A DNA stretch of 55,296 nt from a bacterium (GCA_024275165.1 JAJRZQ010000017.1:1-55296); one strand, 5' to 3'; shown: positions 1 through 8,630, numbered from the stretch's first letter. Program-made: numbers and translations. The notes: a model not told the origin generated them from the letters alone.

Positions 1-125
1 ATAATGATCGCTAAAGAAATGACGAAGGCGATACCCATCAGCAGAGTGATGGTCTCTAAGAGTTCGTCGACTTCGTGAGCGAAAGTGCCACCGACAGGCG
101 GCAGCATGTGATGTAAAAATTCCAT
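1..125 (-). CDS. Partial membrane protein, N-terminal end only
   Basis: An open frame runs off the left edge. It starts at the ATG whose first base is 125, preceded on the minus strand by an AGGGAGAA ribosome-binding site. The 41 visible residues begin MEFLHHMLPPVGGTFAHE, followed by an acidic stretch and the start of a hydrophobic helix (LLMGIAFVISLAII). A short polar head before a membrane helix would fit a cytochrome-oxidase subunit II-type or other respiratory membrane protein, but too little is visible to name it. The start is well supported and the function is not. Confidence 0.6.
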   Translation of the reverse strand, partial: MEFLHHMLPPVGGTFAHEVDELLETITLLMGIAFVISLAII

Positions 126-487
126 CGTTTGTTCTCCCTTTAGTCACGGATGAAATGCATTGCGAATGGGGCTTCCATTCTAATTAACAGGCCAAAGCCT
201 GACCTGTTGAAGAGCTGATTTACAAAAAATAACGGTTTCCCGCTATTTCGGGCCGCTGCCCTTGTTTCACCCCTCAGCCCTTTTCGGAATGAAACCTTAT
301 TGCTTAGCACCCTCCCTATCTTATTTTTTTGAAGGGTGCAAGATTTTTGTAAAAGTCATTTTCAAGCAAGAATGACTTATCTTCATCGCTTTTTTCAGCA
401 TTGATTATTCAAATACTGATTTTTACAGGCTGGACTTGGAACTAAGAACCTGTGAAGCTCTGTTAAAAAATCTTAGTTTTTTTTATC
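126..487. other. Intergenic region between divergent genes
   Basis: These 362 bases separate the minus-strand partial gene from trmFO on the plus strand. The stretch is AT-rich on its right side, with several T runs, and should hold both promoters. I see no convincing coding frame, strong hairpin or clear -35/-10 pair. Confidence 0.5.
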
Positions 488-1810
488 ATGAAAGATAATT
501 TTTCTGTTGGAATCGTGGGAGGTGGGCTTTCTGGAGTCGAAGCCGCCTGGCAATTAACGCGAAAAAAGATTCCCGTTACGCTGTATGAAATGCGACCGGG
601 AAAAACCACCCCAGCCCATCGTAGTGGCGGATTGGCGGAGCTGGTTTGCAGCAACAGCTTTAAAAGCGTGGAACTCAATAGCCCTCATGGCTTATTAAAA
701 GCGGAACTCTCTTTACTCAACAGCCTGTGTTTATCCTTGGCTGAAAAAGCGCGGGTTCCGGCAGGCTCCGCCTTGGCAGTTGATCCTTTGGTTTTTTCTC
801 AAGCGGTTGAAGACCATTTAAGTCAAGAACCCCTGGTGACGATTCGTCGAGAAGAGGCGCAAAGCCTGCAAGCATTACAACAAATCCATCCCTACCTGAT
901 TCTGGCCACCGGTCCCTTGACCGCTGGGGCCATAGCCGATGAGTTGCAAGAACTGACCCAGGGCGATGGCCTTTACTTTTACGACGCCATTGCCCCGGTG
1001 ATTGAGAAAGAGAGCCTGGATTTATCTCAGGTTTTTTTTGCCAGCCGTTACGGCAAAAGCGGAGCGGATTACCTCAATTGCCCCTTGAGCCGTCAAGCAT
1101 ACACCTCTTTTATAGAAGCCTTGTTGGGAGCGGAAAAAGTGCCCTTTAAGGAATACGAACAGGCGAAACATTTTGAGGGTTGCCTTCCCATTGAGGTCAT
1201 GGCCGCCCGGGGGATCGAAACCTTAGCCCACGGCCCCTTGAAGCCAGTGGGGCTGGAAAGGGATGGAGTCCGCCCCTACGCGGTGGTGCAACTGCGCCAA
1301 GAAAACTTGGCAGGCACTTTATACAATCTGGTGGGCTGTCAAACGCGGATGACCTATGGGGAACAAAAACGGGTTTTTCGGATGCTGCCGGGCTTACGGC
1401 AAGCTGAATTCGCCCGCTTAGGCAGCATGCACCGCAACAGTTATCTCAACGCTCCCCGGTACTTGAGCGAGACGCTGGAACTCAAACCCCTGCCCGGGGT
1501 TTTTGTGGCGGGGCAATTGACGGGAGTGGAGGGCTATGTGGAATCCATGGCCACCGGGTTGTGGGCCGCCTTACAGGTGGCGGCGCAAATTCAGGGTATG
1601 CGACCTCCCCAAAGTGACAAACGCTTTATGTTGGGCGGATTGTTGCGTTACCTCAGCGAAGCCAGTCCAGATCGCTTCCAGCCCATGAATGCCAACTTTG
1701 GTTTATTGGAGCCGATTCCCATCCAGGCAAAGCTGAAAAAACAAGAAAAAAGGAAGCTCTGGGCACAGGCGGCACTGGCTTATTTGCAAAGCCGGCCCTG
1801 GGTGAGTTAA
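488..1810 (+). CDS. trmFO: TrmFO, folate-dependent tRNA (uracil-54-C5)-methyltransferase
   Basis: This 440-aa flavoprotein makes 5-methyluridine at position 54 of the tRNA T-loop, using methylenetetrahydrofolate and reduced FAD. The N-terminal dinucleotide-binding motif GGGLSG is at residues 11-16 and is followed by the family signature VEAAWQL. The two cysteines known to matter in the family (Cys53 and Cys226 in the Bacillus enzyme) match C54 in LVCSNSFKS and C232 in HFEGCLPIE. The C-terminal NANFGLLEP block is also typical, and the length is normal. The ATG at 488 fits the conserved N-terminus. The next gene is convergent, 3 bases downstream. TrmFO replaces the SAM-dependent TrmA in many Gram-positives and in alpha- and delta-type proteobacteria. 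Confidence 0.96.
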   Translation: MKDNFSVGIVGGGLSGVEAAWQLTRKKIPVTLYEMRPGKTTPAHRSGGLAELVCSNSFKSVELNSPHGLLKAELSLLNSLCLSLAEKARVPAGSALAVDPLVFSQAVEDHLSQEPLVTIRREEAQSLQALQQIHPYLILATGPLTAGAIADELQELTQGDGLYFYDAIAPVIEKESLDLSQVFFASRYGKSGADYLNCPLSRQAYTSFIEALLGAEKVPFKEYEQAKHFEGCLPIEVMAARGIETLAHGPLKPVGLERDGVRPYAVVQLRQENLAGTLYNLVGCQTRMTYGEQKRVFRMLPGLRQAEFARLGSMHRNSYLNAPRYLSETLELKPLPGVFVAGQLTGVEGYVESMATGLWAALQVAAQIQGMRPPQSDKRFMLGGLLRYLSEASPDRFQPMNANFGLLEPIPIQAKLKKQEKRKLWAQAALAYLQSRPWVS

Positions 1811-1813
1811 CGG

Positions 1814-2497
1814 CTAGATGGTTTCTCCGCCGATTTGAAGGCTGTATTGCAGTTCCAGCTCCTGCACCCGTTGAATATATTTTTTCGTCTCGCCGGGCAA
1901 ACGACTCATGGCCCGGGCAAAATACCCCTCACCATAATGATTGCTTTTATAGATTAAGCATTGGGTCGTTTTACAATAAAAGGCTTGCTTGATTTTAGAA
2001 AAACCGGAGTTGTAGGTCGCCAAAGCCAGTTTTTTGCGTTGGGCCGGGGCCTGAACATGACGAAAGCTGTGTTGAATCTGCGCCAGGGCGTGAATTCCGA
2101 GACCGATATTGAGGTCTGGTTGGGTCAGCAGGTGCGCGCGTAGTTTTGCCGGGTCGGTTTCGCCGCCTTTTTGCTGGTAGAGGCTGTAGGCCGTAACCGG
2201 CATCAACTGCATCAGGCCCAGGGCCCCTTTATGGCTCACCGCATAGGCGTTGAAGGCCGATTCCTGCCGAATCATGGCCAACACCAGGGGAACGGGCACC
2301 TTTTCGGCAAAGGCGTGGCGTTCAATGGTGGGGAAATAGCGACGGATCAATTCTCGTTCGCTGTCATGAAAGCCTGCCATGGTTTGTTCTTGTACCCAGG
2401 GAGCCGGCTCGATGCTGGGCGAAAACAAGAAGCTCAATAAGACGACCAAGCCTGTCAAGCGAGAAAGGTGATTTATTTTACCAAAAACTATTGCCAT
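1814..2497 (-). CDS. Soluble lytic transglycosylase (SLT domain)
   Basis: This 227-aa protein cleaves the MurNAc-GlcNAc bond of peptidoglycan to give 1,6-anhydro-muropeptides. Residues 1-32 look like a signal peptide or membrane anchor with a hydrophobic core (LTGLVVLLSFLF). The SLT catalytic motif RQESAFNAYAVS places the catalytic glutamate at about E79. It is followed by GALGLMQLMP and, further on, by an ALATYNSG block, which are conserved GLMQ and AYNAG-type motifs. It is shorter than Slt70 and resembles a bare SLT domain with an export signal. It ends 3 bases from trmFO on the opposite strand. The anhydro-muropeptides it releases feed the pathway in which Mpl (13.7 kb) works. Confidence 0.9.
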   Translation of the reverse strand: MAIVFGKINHLSRLTGLVVLLSFLFSPSIEPAPWVQEQTMAGFHDSERELIRRYFPTIERHAFAEKVPVPLVLAMIRQESAFNAYAVSHKGALGLMQLMPVTAYSLYQQKGGETDPAKLRAHLLTQPDLNIGLGIHALAQIQHSFRHVQAPAQRKKLALATYNSGFSKIKQAFYCKTTQCLIYKSNHYGEGYFARAMSRLPGETKKYIQRVQELELQYSLQIGGETI

Positions 2498-2631
2498 AGA
2501 TATTTTACCAGGTTAATCTACTATGTTTACCCTACTTGCTCTTTGAGAAGCTGAATTGAAAATAAGCTATCACAGTTTCAGGGTCAATACCAGATAAACT
2601 TTACTTTGCATTATGATATAAGTGGGTTGAG

Positions 2632-3486
2632 TTGAATCAAATCCCTAGGCCAAGACTTTTTTTCAGCGCCTGCTTGAATCTGCGGCCTTGTCGTTACGAT
2701 GGAACCGCTGCCGAGGCCCCCCATCTGCGATCTTTGTTTTCCTTTTGCGACTTAAGCCCCTTTTGCCCCGAAGAGGAGTACGGTTTTCCCACCCCTCGCC
2801 CTCCCATGAAGCTGGTTCAGACCTCTTTTGGGCTTCAACTGTTACAAGAGTCGCAAAGCCGAGACTTCGCCCCTGATTTTACTCCCTGGGCAACTCGTAA
2901 AGTAGCGGGCCTAATGGGGTTCGACGGCGCTTTATTTAAATCCCGCTCCCCCTCTTGCGCCATCCAAGATTGTAAGGTGAGACAAAACAGTTTTGGGGGA
3001 GAGGTCGTCGGGTTTCATCCCGGCCTGTTCCAGCAGAGCTTCAGCAAAAAGTTTCCCCAGCTCATAAGGAGCGATGAAGAGGTCTTAAAACAAACCGATT
3101 CGGCCTTTGCCTTTTACTTAGGGCTCTTTATTCAGGCCCGTTGGCGAGAGTCTTCCTCCTCCTGGGCCGACTTTTACTCCCATCATTATTTTTTGCTGCG
3201 ACTCTACCCCCAGCAAGCCTTGACCGAGTTGGCTCTACTCAAAGAACCCAAAGCCCTGCAAGCTGCCTTTTCCGCTATCTTGCAAGCCGGCCCCGAGCCC
3301 TCGGCTTGGCCCCAAGCCCTGGCCCTAGCCTACGCGCGCCTAAAGCGGAAGGACCCCTCCCCCCCCTCCCCCCAACGACCCTCGGCCAGATGGTTGGTCA
3401 GCGAATTGAAAAAACTGGCTCAGCGCCCCTTGCCCAAGCCCTTAGAGATTTTCGCCACCCCCTTTCCCTGGGAACTAATGCCTTGA
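2632..3486 (+). CDS. rudS: TudS (DUF523)-DUF1722 fusion, RudS-type tRNA 4-thiouridine desulfidase candidate
   Basis: This 284-aa protein has two parts. Residues about 8-150 match DUF523/TudS, with SACL and RYDG near the start, CPEEEYGFPTPRPP at 45-58 and KSRSPSC at 103-109. C14, C45 and C109 occupy the three cysteine positions that hold the [4Fe-4S] cluster of TudS thiouracil desulfidases. Residues about 175-284 resemble DUF1722 (FYSHHYFLLRLYPQQ). Proteins with this fusion are known as RudS, which remove sulfur from 4-thiouridine in tRNA; the role here is inferred. The start is TTG with a weak ribosome site. The second half is Pro/Ala/Leu-rich and more divergent than usual. It lies near trmFO, another tRNA-modification gene. 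Confidence 0.8.
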   Translation: MNQIPRPRLFFSACLNLRPCRYDGTAAEAPHLRSLFSFCDLSPFCPEEEYGFPTPRPPMKLVQTSFGLQLLQESQSRDFAPDFTPWATRKVAGLMGFDGALFKSRSPSCAIQDCKVRQNSFGGEVVGFHPGLFQQSFSKKFPQLIRSDEEVLKQTDSAFAFYLGLFIQARWRESSSSWADFYSHHYFLLRLYPQQALTELALLKEPKALQAAFSAILQAGPEPSAWPQALALAYARLKRKDPSPPSPQRPSARWLVSELKKLAQRPLPKPLEIFATPFPWELMP

Positions 3487-3536
3487 GACTGGATTTTTCT
3501 TGAGTCAATCGTTATCCTTTTTTTAGAGGTAACCCC

Positions 3537-4211
3537 ATGCACGCTATTTTGATCATTGAAGACGAACCGGAAATCCGTGAGCTTTTGGCTTATAATATAA
3601 GCAAAAAAGGCTGGCAGCCCCTGCAAGCGGAAAACGCGAACGAGGGTTTGATTCTGCTGGAGCAACACCCTGTTGAATTAGTGCTTTTGGATCTCATGCT
3701 ACCGGGTTTAAAGGGGGTGGACTTTTTACGCATTTTACGCAGTCAAGAAGAACACAACCTCATTCGCGTTATGGTTTTGAGCGCCTTAAGCGAAGAAGAG
3801 CGCATTGTAGAAGCGTTAAAAATCGGGGCCGATGATTATGTGACCAAGCCCTTTAGCATTGAAGTTCTTTTGGCCCGTATGGGCAGCCTGCTCAGCCGAG
3901 GGCGCGGCAAGGCAGAGCATCTTTTGTCTCTCGGCAAGCTGCGGCTCGATTTAAAAAATCATAGCCTGGAAGTGGAAGGGAAGCCGATCAAACTGACCTT
4001 AAAAGAGTTTGAGCTTTTAACTCGCTTTATGCAGCAACCGGGGCAAGCCCTCAAAAGAGACGACCTCTTAGATCAAATCTGGGACTATGACGCGGAGGTG
4101 CAAACCCGCACTCTCGACGCCCATATCGCCAGCTTACGCCGCAAGCTAGGCCGCGAAGGGCAGCGCATTCAAAGCCGCCCTAAAGTCGGATATGGTTTGG
4201 ATTTAAATTAG
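3537..4211 (+). CDS. OmpR/PhoB-family response regulator, orphan
   Basis: This 224-aa two-domain regulator has a receiver domain at residues 1-120 and a winged-helix DNA-binding domain at about 125-224. The acidic pocket is E8/D9, the phospho-acceptor is D52 in LLDLMLPG, and the conserved lysine is in DYVTKPF. The C-terminal domain carries LTLKEFELL and RTLDAHIASLRRKLG, typical of OmpR/PhoB. The ATG at 3537 has an AGAGGT site 6 bases upstream. No histidine kinase gene is adjacent. A duplicated porin gene pair follows directly, and an 11-bp-phased direct repeat lies just after the stop, so porin control is plausible but inferred. Confidence 0.93.
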   Translation: MHAILIIEDEPEIRELLAYNISKKGWQPLQAENANEGLILLEQHPVELVLLDLMLPGLKGVDFLRILRSQEEHNLIRVMVLSALSEEERIVEALKIGADDYVTKPFSIEVLLARMGSLLSRGRGKAEHLLSLGKLRLDLKNHSLEVEGKPIKLTLKEFELLTRFMQQPGQALKRDDLLDQIWDYDAEVQTRTLDAHIASLRRKLGREGQRIQSRPKVGYGLDLN

Positions 4212-4232
4212 CCTTCCTTTCCTCCAGTCGTA

Positions 4233-4250
4233 TTTTACATTTCTTTTACT
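4233..4250 (+). promoter_or_regulatory. Possible response-regulator binding site (11-bp-phased direct repeat)
   Basis: TTTTACA and TTTTACT are separated by 4 bases, giving an 11-bp period. OmpR/PhoB-family regulators bind tandem 7-bp half-sites with this spacing. The site lies between the regulator gene and the first porin, about 205 bases before the porin start. This is a pattern match only, in AT-rich DNA. Confidence 0.35.
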
Positions 4251-4283
4251 TTTTAATGAGGTTTTTCTTCTTTCTCCCTGGCA

Positions 4284-4348
4284 GGGTTGACTCATCAAGT
4301 CGCCCAAGGAAGCCATGAAGGCAGGCCAGGGCCATCTTGAGTCAACCC
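4284..4348 (+). repeat. Inverted repeat in the porin leader
   Basis: GGGTTGACTCA at 4284-4294 is exactly repeated in reverse as TGAGTCAACCC at 4338-4348, with a 43-base interval. If transcribed, it would form an 11-bp stem about 110 bases ahead of the porin start. No T run follows, so it is not an ordinary terminator. It could be a leader structure or a protein site. Confidence 0.6.
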
Positions 4349-4455
4349 AAAGAAGCGGTTTTTTGTACTGGCTTCACACAGGGTCGGCCCATTGGCCAAA
4401 TTACTTGTGGAATCTTGAAGGTTCCATTCCTAAACCCTCTATAGAAGGATTTTCC

Positions 4456-5571
4456 ATGTCGCAGAATTTAATGAAAAAATTGGCTTCCCTGAGCTTAGCC
4501 ATGATGATGGCTTCAGGTACCGCTCTGGCTCAAGATGATGGAATGAGCGTTAAGATGTCGGGCAAGATACGCGAGTATTTTGGTCAGTACAACAGCGGGG
4601 TCAAAGACACCAACCCTAGTTTGGTAGAGTATGGCGAGGCAAACCTAGGGACGAAGATTTCTTCTGGTAATCTCAGCGGTTACTTTGAGTTGGAATCTCG
4701 AGGCAATTCCCTGGTAACCGCGATTATCCGCCGCTTGGACGCGAAATTCGGTGCCTTGAAGCTCTCTTTTGGTACTCAGAAGCCTAAAGAATCTTATGCT
4801 CTTTCCGCTACTTCCGAAACCGACACCCGGACTAGTGAGAGCGCTAGCTACGGCTTTTATAAAGGCGAGTTGATCAAAACGGAATTAGACGGTTTTCGCG
4901 TTGAATATAAGATCAACAAAATCAAAGTTGGGGTAACGCTTTATGAGGCCGATGCCCTCAACAGCAACAAATACCATTTGGTAAAAAGCTCAACCACCAC
5001 CACCACGGATTCTAGTGGTGATACCTCCACCACCTACACCGCAGCCAATTCGGGTACGAAAATCAAGGAATACAAGAAAGGAAGCGCGGTGCAAATCGGC
5101 GCCCTCGGCACGGTGGGCCCGGTGAAGTTCCACATTTCTTCGATCACTACTAAAACCGATGATCACACCAGCAATGCCACCGTATTAAACCACTCCGGTA
5201 GTCAGGTGGGTTTGCGCTATACCATCTGGAAGGGCTTTACCGCTTCGGTGGACAAAACCTCCAAAACCATCGCGCAAGACAAGACCTATAACAAGGTCTA
5301 TGATGAAAGCGCCTTGCAGGTTAAGTATACCCTGGGCAATCAGCAGAACCTCACGGTTACCCTGGCCAGCACAAGCTTCAAGGACGAGAAGAACAGCGAC
5401 CAATCCAAGGACTACTCCAACGCCTTTACCGACTTGGTCTACAGCATCCCCATGGGAGAAAAGGTTCAGTTGAAGTTCCTCTACGGCGCTGATACCAAAA
5501 CTCCGGCCCTATCCGGTTCTACTGCCGTAACCAAGAACTTCGTCGGTACCGGGTTGTACGCCAAGTTCTAA
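4456..5571 (+). CDS. Outer-membrane porin-like beta-barrel protein (copy 1)
   Basis: This 371-aa exported protein has a signal peptide (MSQNLMKKLASLSLAMMMASGTALA, cleavage before QDD; two segments of one run of 25 residues is avoided by noting its ends: MSQNL to GTALA). Many alternating strand-like segments rich in Gly, Thr, Lys and Tyr follow, and it ends in GTGLYAKF with a C-terminal Phe, the usual sorting signal for the outer-membrane assembly machine. I chose the ATG at 4456, which has an AGAAGGA site, over an in-frame ATG at 4315 that would bury the signal peptide. It is a close paralogue of the gene at 5979. Substrate is unknown. The regulator gene upstream may control it. Confidence 0.8.
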   Translation: MSQNLMKKLASLSLAMMMASGTALAQDDGMSVKMSGKIREYFGQYNSGVKDTNPSLVEYGEANLGTKISSGNLSGYFELESRGNSLVTAIIRRLDAKFGALKLSFGTQKPKESYALSATSETDTRTSESASYGFYKGELIKTELDGFRVEYKINKIKVGVTLYEADALNSNKYHLVKSSTTTTTDSSGDTSTTYTAANSGTKIKEYKKGSAVQIGALGTVGPVKFHISSITTKTDDHTSNATVLNHSGSQVGLRYTIWKGFTASVDKTSKTIAQDKTYNKVYDESALQVKYTLGNQQNLTVTLASTSFKDEKNSDQSKDYSNAFTDLVYSIPMGEKVQLKFLYGADTKTPALSGSTAVTKNFVGTGLYAKF

Positions 5572-5654
5572 GCGTCCCCCCTCGGTGGGCCTAGTAAGGC
5601 AGGCCCACTATGCATAGAGGGCTTATTTCGATAAGTTGCATCGGGGATCGAAGA

Positions 5655-5693
5655 GCCTCGGCATTCCGTTATGCCGGGGCTTTTCTGTTTTTT
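5655..5693 (+). terminator. Rho-independent terminator after porin copy 1
   Basis: GCCTCGGCAT and ATGCCGGGGC pair to form a 10-bp stem (one G-T) with a 6-base loop, followed by TTTTCTGTTTTTT. It sits about 85 bases after the first porin and separates the two porin transcripts. Confidence 0.85.
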
Positions 5694-5802
5694 GGTAAAC
5701 CCGTTTATGGATCAACCGAAGATGGACAGGGTATTCATTGATATGGTGTCCAGGCGCGAAAGTCTTAGAAGTTTGGTAGCGGTTCATCATCCGCCGGAGC
5801 GG

Positions 5803-5841
5803 CTCGCTGGGCGTAAGCGCCCCGCTATTTAAATATGCCCC
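5803..5841 (+). repeat. Short dispersed repeat, copy 1 (other copy at 28071-28108, inverted)
   Basis: This stretch begins CTCGCTGG and contains ATTTAAATATGC. About 32 of 39 positions match the reverse complement of 28071-28108. It lies in the 285-base non-coding stretch before the second porin, which otherwise shows only a small GGGCG/CGCCC hairpin. It may be the remnant of a repeated element or decayed gene. Confidence 0.5.
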
Positions 5842-5978
5842 AGCCTGCCGGAGGCATTGGGTTTATATGCGGGCAGGCCATTGCCGGTGAGCGCTTGTGC
5901 GAGCCCTGCCCGTCTGGTAATATTAGTTGTTTTTACTTGTCCAAAGTTTGCATTTAAAAAAAAACACAAGGCGGCACA

Positions 5979-7091
5979 TTGCGATATTTTATCCAAAAAC
6001 TGACTTGCCTTACAGTCACCTTGCTGGTGTCTACAGGTCTTTGTTTAGCCCAGTCAGATGCAATGAGAGTGCAATGGTCGGGTAAATTGCGGGAGTATTT
6101 TGGTCAATACAATAGCGGGGTTCCGGCGAGTTCGCCTTACTTTCAAGAGTTCGGCGAGGTGAACCTCGGTACGAATATCTATGCGGGCAACCTCAGCGGT
6201 TACTTTGAAGTGGAATCCCGTGGGAATTCCATCATCACGGCCGTTCAACGCCGTTTAGACATGAAATTCGCCGCCCTTAAACTCTCTTTTGGGACCATCA
6301 AACCCAGAGAATCCTACGCCCTGGCCGATGACTCGCTCACCGGCACCATGACCAGTGAAAGTGTCGGTTTTGGTTTTTATAAGGGGGAATTGATCAAAAC
6401 GGAGTTGGACGGCTTTCGCGCGGAGTACAAAATCAATCAAATCAAGCTCGGGGTAACTCTTTATGAGGCCGATGCCCTGAACAGCAAAAAATACCATCTG
6501 GTCAACAGTGGAACCACGACCCTTACGGATTCCAGCGGCGACACCTCCACCGCTTATACCGCGACGGATTCCGGCACAAAAATCAAAGAATATAAAGCGG
6601 GCAGCGCCCTTCAGTTCGGTGCCCTCGGCAAGCTGGGCCCCTTGGAGTTTCATCTTTCTGCGATTCGCTCTCAAACCGATGACCACACCGCGCAGGCCAC
6701 GGTGTTGTCTCATTCGGGCAACCAAGCGGGCCTGCGTTACGCGCTGGGGGAGGGCTTTAGCATCTCTGTGGATCAAGGCTCAAAACGCATCGCGCAAGAT
6801 CAAAGCCACAACAAACTTTACGAAGATCATGCCCTTCAGGTAAGTTACCGCCTCCAAAGCAAGCAAACGCTGGTTGTCACCTTGGCGAACTTTAGTTATC
6901 AAGATGAAAAATACGGCGACGCGTCCAAGGATTATACCCAAGCTCTGGCCAACTTGGTCTACAGCATTCCCCTGGGCAACCGGGTCGCCATGAAGGTGCT
7001 TTATGGCTCAGAGACCAAAACCCCGGCATTGGCCGCTTCTCCTGCCCGAACCAAACATTTTGTGGGGACGGGGTTGTTGGCCAAATTTTAA
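5979..7091 (+). CDS. Outer-membrane porin-like beta-barrel protein (copy 2)
   Basis: This 370-aa paralogue of the 4456 gene shares long blocks such as REYFGQYNSG, YGxFYKGELIKTELDGFR-like segments and GVTLYEADALNS. Its signal peptide runs from MRYFIQKL to TGLCLA, with cleavage before QSD, and it ends GTGLLAKF with a terminal Phe. The start appears to be TTG at 5979, preceded by AAGGCGG; no in-frame ATG gives a full signal peptide. It has its own transcription unit, since a terminator separates it from copy 1. Differences cluster in loop-like segments, as expected for a duplicated porin diverging in surface exposure or selectivity. Confidence 0.8.
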   Translation: MRYFIQKLTCLTVTLLVSTGLCLAQSDAMRVQWSGKLREYFGQYNSGVPASSPYFQEFGEVNLGTNIYAGNLSGYFEVESRGNSIITAVQRRLDMKFAALKLSFGTIKPRESYALADDSLTGTMTSESVGFGFYKGELIKTELDGFRAEYKINQIKLGVTLYEADALNSKKYHLVNSGTTTLTDSSGDTSTAYTATDSGTKIKEYKAGSALQFGALGKLGPLEFHLSAIRSQTDDHTAQATVLSHSGNQAGLRYALGEGFSISVDQGSKRIAQDQSHNKLYEDHALQVSYRLQSKQTLVVTLANFSYQDEKYGDASKDYTQALANLVYSIPLGNRVAMKVLYGSETKTPALAASPARTKHFVGTGLLAKF

Positions 7092-7167
7092 AGATTATGC
7101 CTTATTGTTTCAGTCGATTTGGCGCGTCCCTGGTCTGATTTAGGGGCGGAAGGGGCTGAGCCCGGAT

Positions 7168-7473
7168 TTAAGGCTGTGGTTGAGGTTTTTTGCACATCCC
7201 AATGGAGCCGGGTAGGCATTTCGTGCCGTCGCTCCAGATGGCGCCGGAAAGATCCGCCCCCGTTAAGTCGGCGTTTCTGAGGTCGTATTCATATAAATTT
7301 GCCCCTCTTAAAAAGCAATAGCGGCATTCGTTGAGTTGCAACAGCCGCTCTACATTTTTCTGCACATCCAAGGGGCGCAGGTGGCGCAGCCGCTTCTCCC
7401 AAGCCATTCCCGTACTGGTACAGGCAATGAGCCCAAGCAACAACGCAAGCGTGCCCAACAGTATCTGCTTCAT
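7168..7473 (-). CDS. Small pentapeptide-repeat lipoprotein
   Basis: This 101-aa protein starts MKQILLGTLALLLGLIACTSTG, a lipoprotein signal with lipobox LIAC. The mature part contains pentapeptide-repeat units of the A(D/N)Lxx type (FLRGANLYEYDLRNADLTG, then ADLSGA), which fold as a right-handed beta-helix. Four cysteines flank the repeats and could form disulfides in the periplasm. I prefer the ATG at 7473 over the one 6 bases upstream because GGAAAG is then properly spaced. The role is unknown; such repeats usually serve in binding. It is convergent with the second porin gene. Confidence 0.75.
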   Translation of the reverse strand: MKQILLGTLALLLGLIACTSTGMAWEKRLRHLRPLDVQKNVERLLQLNECRYCFLRGANLYEYDLRNADLTGADLSGAIWSDGTKCLPGSIGMCKKPQPQP

Positions 7474-7547
7474 GATCATCTTTCCACTTTGAGGTTGGAG
7501 GTGATTTCCTCTGCATCCAAAGGTTATCCAAAAAACGGGCCAAAGGG

Positions 7548-8630
7548 CTAAGGCCTTAAGAGTTCACTCAAAAGCCTTAAATCCCCGGCAGGGGCAAAGA
7601 GCTGTTTTACGCGAGGGCTAAAAAAGCAAACCTCGTCTTCTTTGACTCGCATGGCGACCTCTGTTTTGGTCAAATCCAGGTAATCTTGCCCCCAAGCGGT
7701 CAATTGAAACCCGCGACGGCTCGCCTTGAAACGGATCTCTTCCAAATCCAAAAAGGGGCTCAGCAAAAATGAGACCTGATCAGGCTGAGGGGTTAAGGCT
7801 TGGATCAGCTTGGGCAGGGCTTCAAAGCGGCGCAGCCAAGCGGCCTCTAACTCTAAGAGGCGAATCAGTTGTCCGGTTTTCTTTTCAACCGACTCATAAC
7901 GATAGCTGAGTCGGCCTTGAGGAAAAATCAAACCTACCCCCTCAACCTGCAATTCATTTGGATTTAAGGGGAGGATTTCCGCTATGCTAGCCGCTTTTTT
8001 CGCTAAGTTTTCGGCTAAATAAACCGGCAACTCCCGATTGACCGCAAACTCGATTTGATCGGGTCGGTATTTGGCCCAATGCTGAATCAAGGTTAAAACC
8101 TCCTTAGCCCGGATCAGATGGGTTTCTTCAAAGTGAACCGCCTCTAAGCGAAAGCCGGGGAATAAACTAGGGTTTTGCGTAGCCAAAAGCAAATCAGCGG
8201 GGGCCGTTCCTAAGAGTTGAGCCCCTTGGGGTAAATGTTGTTTTAGGTAGCTTTCCAGGCTCAAGGCGGTGAGTTGTCCCCGGTGCCAAGCAGCCCCCCA
8301 GAGCCCCTGCCACAAAAGGCCCCCTAAGAGGCTGACTCCGGGGCGGTTGCCTTGGGGCCAGAGTTCTTTGGGTAACCAGACCAGCAGTCGCCCCTCCCCT
8401 GCCCAAGGGCAAGCTGCTTCATCCCAGGAGGCGGAGAGGGTTAAGCCCGCGCTCTGCTTTTCCAGTTCAGGTCCCCAGTGGGGTTGGTAACATAAAGCCG
8501 GCGGCCCTGTCTCGCCTGGATTCAACCACTCCCCTCCAGAGAAGAGCAAAAAACTTCGATAGAGTTCCTCTTCTTCAGCGACCAACGCGTTAGGGTGGTT
8601 GCCCGGATGATAAAAGAATTTGAGCTTCAT
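7548..8630 (-). CDS. Conserved-looking hypothetical protein, 360 aa
   Basis: The frame starts at the ATG with first base 8630 (MKLKFFYHPGNHPNALV). An upstream in-frame start at 8666 is possible but has no better ribosome site. The protein is soluble, with no signal peptide or membrane helix, and is rich in Leu, Trp and Pro in its first half. The second half is charged and mostly helical in character, with a basic segment near IRFKASRRGFQLTAWG. I recognise no family. Normal codon use over 1.08 kb and the lack of competing frames support a real gene. It is transcribed alone toward the lipoprotein gene. Confidence 0.7.
   Translation of the reverse strand: MKLKFFYHPGNHPNALVAEEEELYRSFLLFSGGEWLNPGETGPPALCYQPHWGPELEKQSAGLTLSASWDEAACPWAGEGRLLVWLPKELWPQGNRPGVSLLGGLLWQGLWGAAWHRGQLTALSLESYLKQHLPQGAQLLGTAPADLLLATQNPSLFPGFRLEAVHFEETHLIRAKEVLTLIQHWAKYRPDQIEFAVNRELPVYLAENLAKKAASIAEILPLNPNELQVEGVGLIFPQGRLSYRYESVEKKTGQLIRLLELEAAWLRRFEALPKLIQALTPQPDQVSFLLSPFLDLEEIRFKASRRGFQLTAWGQDYLDLTKTEVAMRVKEDEVCFFSPRVKQLFAPAGDLRLLSELLRP

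Noticed and set aside
3420-3668. Minus-strand 82-codon frame overlapping the RudS-like and regulator genes
   Set aside because: It lies antisense to two well-supported genes and has no ribosome site or family features.
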